Of a DNA stretch of 5,327 nucleotides, positions 1 to 5,327 are shown piece after piece. The stretch is from NCBI GenBank assembly GCA_949487015.1, contig CATAQZ010000109.1, positions 1 through 5,327 of the forward strand, written 5' to 3'. The stretch is from Flavobacteriales bacterium UBA4585 (GTDB lineage: Bacteria > Bacteroidota > Bacteroidia > Flavobacteriales > Schleiferiaceae). The first letter of the stretch is position 1. Every line of letters begins with the position of its first letter. Under the pieces are notes generated by a model, which saw nothing but the letters and a program-made list of their open reading frames with translations, did no database searches and was not told the origin of the DNA. The translations under genes were made by a program, and so were the position numbers.

Positions 1-2033
1 ACACCTTCATTATTAGTTGTGAGCGTCATGTCTTGCGGCACAAGCGCATTCAAATCTGGATCAACTTCCCAGTTGATTAGTTGCGTAAGACCATTTTTAA
101 CATCACACTGTGCGACTAGACGACTCTGCGTTGGATCGTAAATGTCAGAGATACTTACGTCGCTGTTCGCCAATTGGAAAATCTGAAATCCTTCGAATTT
201 GTAGTCGAAATAATCTGGATTCACATTTAAAATTGAATCACGATCGTCAGGACTAACAGTAATTAGTGGATCGCGCTCACGATAGCTAAATGCTTGGTTA
301 TTGCTACCTGGTCCGTACGTTAATTTCAAAATAAGTTCACGGTCCAATTCTTGAATTTCTACATCGGGAGCATCTGGACCATTCAATACTTGGAAACAGT
401 TGTCAAACAGTTTCTGTGCCTTATCATCGGCAATAATCACCTTCTCTACAGATGCAAATAAATCATTATTAATCAAGTCACGTTCCCAAACAACACCAGT
501 TGTTACGAAGTTTAATGCACCTGGAGCCAATGAGAATGGACCCGCACTGTGCAATCCGCGCTTATCTTCTTTGTTTGCTGGACTTTCCCACCAGTTCACC
601 GCTGCATATGGAGGATATGCGCCCGTAGTATCATAAGACATTCCTGGGTAGGCAAACTGTGTTGAAGTACCATTACCCGAAGCAACAAAACCATCACCGT
701 TACCCTGATCACCAGGACCTGAAGGTGTTTCGATAATCAATTCCGAACCGTTTTTCCAAAGCGCACGCATGTAGTTGTAGAAGTGTGTCGCATTGTCTGG
801 GTTACCTGAAATGTTCGAAGCTGTATTGTTGTAATACATGAAGTGACTCATGATGATGCGCTCGTTTACACCAGTCGCTGGATCTTCAGCCACACATAAA
901 CCAGTTTCTGGATCTTTTACACCATCTACACAACCGTCACGATCGTTATCGATACCGTCATAGTAATCTGCAAATGGACCTTGGAAAAAGTCAAAGCCTA
1001 CCGCTGGTGGGTTCAAACCGTAACCTAATGGCCCTTCATCTTCAGTATCTGAATTGTAACAGTAACCTAAACCGCGTGCAATATCACAACCAATGATATC
1101 ATCGGTGTAGTTTCCTAAATCTGGATCAAACCAAGTTGAAAAGTAGGTATTCGTCAAACGGAAAGTCGAACGGTTAATGATACGGTAGTTATTGAACGTC
1201 ATGTTGTTCACCTCATCATTCGTTGAGAACGCAAAAGCTTGTGCGCGAATTTCAAAACCTAAGGCTCCAGCTTGTGATTCTGTGTGTACGTTACCACGGT
1301 CGTTATAGACCCACCAGATGGTTTGATCACCGTAGAGTACATCAGTTTCTTTATCACGACAATCGTATTCCTTATCAATATCGTACGCCGGGTAATCTAC
1401 GAGGTAATCGTAGACACCATCGCCATCGCGATCGATAAATGGTGCCAATTGGTAAGGCAATTCGCCATCTACTCCATTTCCTGGCCAATCTTTGATTGAC
1501 TCTGGAATTTGACTTTCGTAACCCGGGAATAATTCCGCTTCATCACAATTGGGATCGTCTAAACATTCCAACCACGCCTTGTGAATATCAACTTCCTCAC
1601 GGTAAATGATCCAATGACGGTCGTATTTATCACAGATTTCTTTGTTTGTAGACGCTGTACCATCACTAGTTAGCGGACCTGGCCAGTAATCATTACCTGC
1701 TTGACGATAGGTCATGGCAGCCAATTTTAATTGGTTACCCTCATCGACACCACCGAGCCATAACGAACCTGCAAACATGGAATGTTTGTTGGATCCCTTT
1801 GGCACTTCATAACGTGCGGTGTTCAAATCCCACCACATATCGCCACCACCTAATATGGTAGCTCTAACATTATTGATACTTAGATCACTCTGCGCTTTCG
1901 AAGGTTGACATAATTCTTCAACGGTCTTCATGGAGCCCGTTGTCTGAGTAGTCTTGTTCGCACCTTGCACTTCACGTGCTGAAAGTGGTAAAGCGAGAGC
2001 GGTTGAAAGTAAAAGGAGATAAACTCTTTTCAT
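1..2033 (-). CDS. Large secreted Bacteroidota protein of unknown function, C-terminus cut by the window edge
   Basis: The frame runs from ATG at 2031-2033 without a stop to the left edge, giving 677 visible residues. It begins with a clear Sec signal peptide: MKR, a hydrophobic core VYLLLLSTALALPL, and a likely cleavage after LSA at residue 19. The mature part has conserved-looking blocks: SINNVRATILGGGDMWWDL (52-70), YEVPKGSNKHSMFAGSLWLGG (split at 75-95), MTYRQAGNDYWPGP (107-120) and NNYRIINRSTFRLTNTYFSTW (split at 281-301). Two acidic loops of the form DxDxDGxxD lie at 201-209 and 362-370. There are eleven cysteines, for example 157/163, 316/325 and 368/380, which may form disulfides outside the cytoplasm. 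No SusD, protease or glycosidase signature is visible. From memory, similar proteins are common in Bacteroidota, often annotated as hypothetical or as type IX secretion cargo. Any sorting domain would be beyond the window. The gene follows the receptor by 24 bases, so a shared role at the cell surface is inferred. The coding call and secretion are firm; the function is unknown. Confidence 0.9.
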   Translation of the reverse strand, partial: MKRVYLLLLSTALALPLSAREVQGANKTTQTTGSMKTVEELCQPSKAQSDLSINNVRATILGGGDMWWDLNTARYEVPKGSNKHSMFAGSLWLGGVDEGNQLKLAAMTYRQAGNDYWPGPLTSDGTASTNKEICDKYDRHWIIYREEVDIHKAWLECLDDPNCDEAELFPGYESQIPESIKDWPGNGVDGELPYQLAPFIDRDGDGVYDYLVDYPAYDIDKEYDCRDKETDVLYGDQTIWWVYNDRGNVHTESQAGALGFEIRAQAFAFSTNDEVNNMTFNNYRIINRSTFRLTNTYFSTWFDPDLGNYTDDIIGCDIARGLGYCYNSDTEDEGPLGYGLNPPAVGFDFFQGPFADYYDGIDNDRDGCVDGVKDPETGLCVAEDPATGVNERIIMSHFMYYNNTASNISGNPDNATHFYNYMRALWKNGSELIIETPSGPGDQGNGDGFVASGNGTSTQFAYPGMSYDTTGAYPPYAAVNWWESPANKEDKRGLHSAGPFSLAPGALNFVTTGVVWERDLINNDLFASVEKVIIADDKAQKLFDNCFQVLNGPDAPDVEIQELDRELILKLTYGPGSNNQAFSYRERDPLITVSPDDRDSILNVNPDYFDYKFEGFQIFQLANSDVSISDIYDPTQSRLVAQCDVKNGLTQLINWEVDPDLNALVPQDMTLTTNNEG
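924..959 (-). other. DGIDNDRDGCVD metal-binding-type loop 2 in the secreted protein
   Basis: Residues 359-370 read DGIDNDRDGCVD. This resembles the DGxDNDxDGxxDE repeat of MopE-type putative metal-binding proteins, and the inner DxDxDGxxD spacing matches loop 1. Cys368 lies inside the loop and Cys380 twelve residues later, so a disulfide could brace it. Metal binding is inferred. Confidence 0.6.
1407..1433 (-). other. DxDxDGxxD metal-binding-type loop 1 in the secreted protein
   Basis: Residues 201-209 read DRDGDGVYD, with acidic residues at positions 1, 3, 5 and 9 and glycine at 6. This is the spacing of calcium loops of the EF-hand, dockerin and thrombospondin type 3 kind. The loop follows the block LPYQLAPFI. 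Calcium binding is inferred from the pattern only. Confidence 0.6.
1977..2033 (-). other. Sec signal peptide coding region of the secreted protein
   Basis: This stretch encodes residues 1-19: a lysine-arginine start, an uninterrupted hydrophobic core, and a small-residue end (L-S-A) before Arg20. The form fits signal peptidase I. No lipobox cysteine follows directly, the first cysteine being residue 42, so a lipoprotein is unlikely. This also supports ATG 2031-2033 as the true start. Confidence 0.85.
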
Positions 2034-2057
2034 ATGCTGTTTTCCTATGCTTCTTTA
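2034..2057 (-). other. 24-base intergenic gap within a probable two-gene operon
   Basis: Only 24 bases separate the receptor TAA from the next ATG. The gap contains the AGGA site and no hairpin followed by a T-run. There is no room for a full Bacteroidota-type promoter (TTG, about 18 bases, TAnnTTTG). Co-transcription of the two genes is therefore the simplest reading. An internal promoter inside the receptor 3' end is not excluded. Confidence 0.7.
2043..2046 (-). promoter_or_regulatory. Probable ribosome binding site (AGGA) of the secreted protein gene
   Basis: On the minus strand the sequence reads TAGGAAAACAGCATATG, placing AGGA nine bases before the ATG. It is a short Shine-Dalgarno match in an A-rich leader, as expected for Bacteroidota, where such sites are often weak. 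It sits wholly within the gap after the receptor stop codon. Confidence 0.5.
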
Positions 2058-5000
2058 TTATAATCCTACACGCAACCCTAGACGGATTCGACGTGGTAAA
2101 CTGTATAGTCCTGGGTTAGCTAAGCTGATGTTGTACAGATCTGCGAACGACTGTGCGTTGGTCTGGAACTGTACCGCATTCTGTCCTTGAGGCGAGCTCA
2201 AGTAACCGTCATCTGATGGCGACCCTGTGAAAGAGTAAACCCCTAAGACGTTCTGTGTGTTCAGCGCATTCAATAGTTGTACATACACTTCAAAATTACT
2301 GAATGTAGCGTCTCTCTTGAAATTCCAAACCTTGTTTGCTGTCGCATCAATTCTAAAGCTCCACGGCAAGCGTGAACCGTTAATATTACCGGTGATCGGC
2401 GTGGCGGCATCCGTAAGACCGAAGGCAAGTCCGCGACGCGTATACGGCGTTCCCGAATTAGCATTCAATACCACGTTGATACCTGCATTTTCAAGGATGC
2501 GCTTTCCAAAGAATACTGGGCCATTGTAAGCAGGTCCGCCACCGTAACGGTAATCCATGTTCATAACGACTTGGTGACGTGAATCGAACGTCAATGGAAG
2601 TATATAACGTAAGTTAGGTTGGCCCGAACGTGCGATGTTCGCACCTGAGTTCGCCCCCGAACCAGTACCGTCAGCAAACTGTAAGGTGTAGTTTGCATTC
2701 ATACGTACATTTCCTGTTCTACGGAGATCGTAAGAGACTGTATACCCTTTTGTGGTTGCGAAATCTAAGTTTCCGTAGGCAATGTAGGTTATAGGATAGG
2801 CCTCCGTTAGACTGAAGGTCTGCATCATATCACGCATCTCACGGTAGAATGCACTTAATTTCAATGCACTGTTTTCATTTAGTTTCTGACGGAATCCAAT
2901 CTCGTAATCCGTTGTGCGCTGTGGCTTAAGATCTGGATTGGCTAGAATATTACCATTATCACCATTCTCTAGTTGCAGATACGTTATTGGGTTCATACGG
3001 TTCAATCCCGGATCTGGGCGTTGAACTAAGATGTCGTAATGTGCAAAGAATTCAGCCTCATCCGATATAGGAAATTGGAAAGATACACGTGGACTCACGG
3101 TTACTTGAGGTGCGTAGTCCTTGAAACTTTCGTTCGCCGTCACGGACAATTTTTGCTCCTCTACCCCTGGTTGCTTCAGGAATGGCTTAATACCACCACT
3201 AGCATCTGCGATATTTTTAGGATTTGCCTCAACATCGCCGTCTGCAGTGTACCACGTAAATCCGTCACGGTAACCCACGATAGTCGATGGATTTTCCTGA
3301 TCATCTACATATACGACTGCATCGTCACTCATTCCATTAGGCACCTGCGCACCCGCTAAAGCAGTACTGGCTAAATCTCCTACAGTGTACGCTGGGTACA
3401 ATACAAATGGATCCGCTAAAACCGACTGGTTCGCATCGAATCGGTCAACACGCACACCAATATTGAAGAATAGATCTTCAAAGGTGAATTGGTCTTGAAT
3501 GTAGCCTGCCATATAGATAGGTTCAAATGCACCTATCAATCGCTTCGAATTTCCTTGAGCATCAGTTCCGTAGAAATCATTCAAAGAAGGACGAGTAGTT
3601 AGTTGATTCCCCAAGTAATCGAAACCGTAATAACTTACATAAGACCCAGAACCGATGTTCAAAAGCTCATTTGCAGAGAACATATCTAGGCTGAACGTAG
3701 ATGGATCGTAGCTATCGATATCCAACCAATCCGTTCCGTTAGGGTCGTATCCTAAGGCCTCGCGCAATTTGCGATCAAACGTTCTAGGCTTATCTGCATC
3801 AAATAATCTATTGTAAGACAGAGTATCTTGAAAAACACCATTGTTATCATAAGATGCAACTGGATTATTAAGGTCCAATTCTCGAATGGCATCATTCTGC
3901 AATAAACGCATTAAGGTCCATAACCCTGTCGTTCCTAAACCGTAAGAGCGGTCAAAACGTTGCTCGTATTCTACACCAACGATTAGGGCGTGATCACCAA
4001 TATCAAAAGTAGAAGATGCTGTTATACGGAACTGGTCGTTTAAGAATTTACTGTAACCACTCTGATTGACACCAACATTACCCCAAAGACCGTATACACT
4101 CGATGGCTGATCACCGTTAAGCAATCCGCCGCCTGCCCGGATGTCTTCAAGGGAACGTGCATTATTGAAAATAGAACTGGTTTCTACAAAATTGAAGAAA
4201 TTCGAAGTATAGTTCGCTAAGATTGGATTATTATCTGAAGGTGTATAATCCACATTGACACTTTGCCAAACCGCTTGAGTGTAGGCATCCATAACCTTCC
4301 CGAAATTCGGATCATTTGGATCAGTAATGGTATCTGTACCTAATGTGTAGAGCGGACGGTATGTGGTCTTAAACGTTCCTATGTGACCGTAATCGAAAAA
4401 GTTTTCTTTGTGACGCGCATCTCTATTGAAACCCGTGTTTCGCGTAAAGTCCATTTGAATGGTGTAGAATGCATTCCGAATTAAAGAATTCGAAGAATCT
4501 GATGCATTTCCGAAACGCTGCTGAAAACGGACATAAGTCGACCAATCCTGACGGAAATACTCAGCGTTATTATCATAATTCATCAATTCATTGAATCTAC
4601 TTCCTGAACGTCCGCGGCGTAGATTGAATCGTCCGCCTATTGTTAAGGTGGTTTTTTCTGAAGTCACAAATTTTAGATTACCCGACATACGTACTGCTGT
4701 ACTCGCCACGTTTTCGCGGAAATTCTGAGTGACTAAATCATTCGCTGTCAAGAAATCTGCAGAATTTAATACCCCGAAGCCGCTCGATGCTGGCGTCAAT
4801 GGGTTTGCCTGAAGTTCTGCCAATTTATCATCGTTCACTTTATACGTATTCAATGATCTCGGTGAACCGTCTTTGTTGTATTGGAATTCTGAAGCAAGAA
4901 GGAATCCTACTATGGGCTGACCAGATTTACTTCTAATAATGGGTCCACCTAGTGTTAGTGCGCCCAAATTGTAATGATACTGATCGAATAACGAACTGGT

Positions 5001-5327
5001 TAAGACTTCAGAAGAACCGAAATAATATGGAGCGGGGCCTTTGGTAGTGGTTGAAATCACACCACCGGTAACGTCACCGTACTGTGCTGGAAGTCCACCG
5101 GTGATAACCTCCGTAGAGAGAATCGCGTCACGAGGAATATTCACATCCCCACGAACTTTCACACCATCAATGAATATGACGTTCGTTGAAGAACGAGCAC
5201 CACGAACGTTAAATGAACCTGAACCGTCTTGCTGGAACACACCTGCCGTCGTACCTACAATTTGACTGAGATTACGGTACGGAAGGTTTTTAATTTCTTC
5301 AGCACTAACGATGTCTGAGGTTTTACC
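2058..5327 (-). CDS. TonB-dependent outer-membrane receptor, N-terminus cut by the window edge
   Basis: This is a TonB-dependent receptor, a gated outer-membrane beta-barrel that imports a ligand using energy from TonB-ExbB-ExbD. The frame is open to the right edge, giving 1089 visible residues ending at TAA (2058-2060). Visible residues 1-97 are most of the plug domain: IVSAEEIKNLPYRNLSQIV, then FNVRGARSSTNVIFIDGVKV (about 39-58), then the EVITGGLPAQYGDVTGGVIS block (about 73-92). The rest is barrel, with NPDLKPQRTTDYE at about 797-809, GGGPAYNGP at about 929-937, NSGTPYTRR at about 957-965 and an amphipathic last strand, RRIRLGLRVGL. The GTG at 5238-5240 is in frame but is not the start, because plug sequence continues upstream of it. 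The signal peptide, TonB box and any carboxypeptidase-D-like N-terminal domain would lie beyond the edge. There are no cysteines in the visible part, as is common for barrels. It lacks a clear SusC character, and its neighbour is not a recognisable SusD. The substrate is unknown. The family is certain; the transport role is by homology. Confidence 0.95.
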   Translation of the reverse strand, partial: GKTSDIVSAEEIKNLPYRNLSQIVGTTAGVFQQDGSGSFNVRGARSSTNVIFIDGVKVRGDVNIPRDAILSTEVITGGLPAQYGDVTGGVISTTTKGPAPYYFGSSEVLTSSLFDQYHYNLGALTLGGPIIRSKSGQPIVGFLLASEFQYNKDGSPRSLNTYKVNDDKLAELQANPLTPASSGFGVLNSADFLTANDLVTQNFRENVASTAVRMSGNLKFVTSEKTTLTIGGRFNLRRGRSGSRFNELMNYDNNAEYFRQDWSTYVRFQQRFGNASDSSNSLIRNAFYTIQMDFTRNTGFNRDARHKENFFDYGHIGTFKTTYRPLYTLGTDTITDPNDPNFGKVMDAYTQAVWQSVNVDYTPSDNNPILANYTSNFFNFVETSSIFNNARSLEDIRAGGGLLNGDQPSSVYGLWGNVGVNQSGYSKFLNDQFRITASSTFDIGDHALIVGVEYEQRFDRSYGLGTTGLWTLMRLLQNDAIRELDLNNPVASYDNNGVFQDTLSYNRLFDADKPRTFDRKLREALGYDPNGTDWLDIDSYDPSTFSLDMFSANELLNIGSGSYVSYYGFDYLGNQLTTRPSLNDFYGTDAQGNSKRLIGAFEPIYMAGYIQDQFTFEDLFFNIGVRVDRFDANQSVLADPFVLYPAYTVGDLASTALAGAQVPNGMSDDAVVYVDDQENPSTIVGYRDGFTWYTADGDVEANPKNIADASGGIKPFLKQPGVEEQKLSVTANESFKDYAPQVTVSPRVSFQFPISDEAEFFAHYDILVQRPDPGLNRMNPITYLQLENGDNGNILANPDLKPQRTTDYEIGFRQKLNENSALKLSAFYREMRDMMQTFSLTEAYPITYIAYGNLDFATTKGYTVSYDLRRTGNVRMNANYTLQFADGTGSGANSGANIARSGQPNLRYILPLTFDSRHQVVMNMDYRYGGGPAYNGPVFFGKRILENAGINVVLNANSGTPYTRRGLAFGLTDAATPITGNINGSRLPWSFRIDATANKVWNFKRDATFSNFEVYVQLLNALNTQNVLGVYSFTGSPSDDGYLSSPQGQNAVQFQTNAQSFADLYNISLANPGLYSLPRRIRLGLRVGL

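Noticed and set aside
400..636. Plus-strand open frame of 78 codons
   Set aside because: It is antisense to the well-supported secreted protein gene and its product resembles nothing known.
1223..1499. Two overlapping plus-strand open frames of 71 codons
   Set aside because: Both are antisense to the secreted protein gene, overlap each other in different frames, and the first gives an Arg/His-rich product typical of a spurious frame.
2257..2529. Plus-strand 90-codon and minus-strand 64-codon open frames in the receptor 3' region
   Set aside because: Both lie inside the receptor coding sequence, whose own frame has conserved family motifs here.
3039..3359. Plus-strand open frame of 106 codons
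   Set aside because: It is antisense to the receptor barrel with a Cys/Arg/Tyr-rich composition unlike a real protein; no ribosome binding site or motif supports it.
5238..5240. GTG as the start codon of the receptor
   Set aside because: The frame is open for a further 29 codons to the window edge, and these encode conserved plug-domain sequence (SAEEIKNLPYRNLSQIVG), so the real start lies outside the window.
5041..5265. Plus-strand open frame of 74 codons
   Set aside because: It is exactly antisense to the conserved plug coding region, and its product has no signal peptide or recognisable motif; a shadow frame.
1..5327. SusC/SusD glycan-uptake pair
   Set aside because: The arrangement of receptor then secreted protein is similar, but the second protein has a signal peptidase I-type leader without a lipobox, and no SusD-like features, so the label is not supported.

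Overview
The window looks like a chromosomal fragment from a member of the Bacteroidota, probably a marine or freshwater Flavobacteriia-like lineage; the lineage below phylum is a guess. The reasons are a TonB-dependent receptor with the sequence style typical of that phylum (for example the blocks GGGPAYNGP, NANSGTPYTRR and NPDLKPQRTTDYE), a secreted partner of a kind I associate with that phylum, AT-leaning DNA, and weak Shine-Dalgarno signals.

The layout is simple and almost entirely coding. Two genes lie on the minus strand and both are cut by the window edges. Reading in the direction of transcription (right to left), the first is a TonB-dependent outer-membrane receptor at 5327 to 2058. 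Its N-terminus (signal peptide, any carboxypeptidase-D-like regulatory domain, TonB box) lies beyond the right edge, but the plug and the whole beta-barrel are present. After a 24-base gap comes the second gene, 2033 to the left edge. It has an intact signal peptide and start, and 677 visible residues of a large, acidic, tryptophan- and tyrosine-rich secreted protein. It carries two DxDxDGxxD metal-binding-type loops and eleven cysteines, and its C-terminus is beyond the left edge.

The short gap, shared orientation and absence of any visible terminator or promoter between them suggest one transcript. A natural reading is that the receptor imports, or works with, something handled by the secreted protein, in the general manner of receptor/surface-protein pairs in Bacteroidota. 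The sequence does not reveal the substrate, and the partner is not recognisable as SusD. No RNA genes, mobile elements, CRISPR arrays or long repeats are apparent. The plus-strand open frames are all antisense to the two genes and are treated as shadows.
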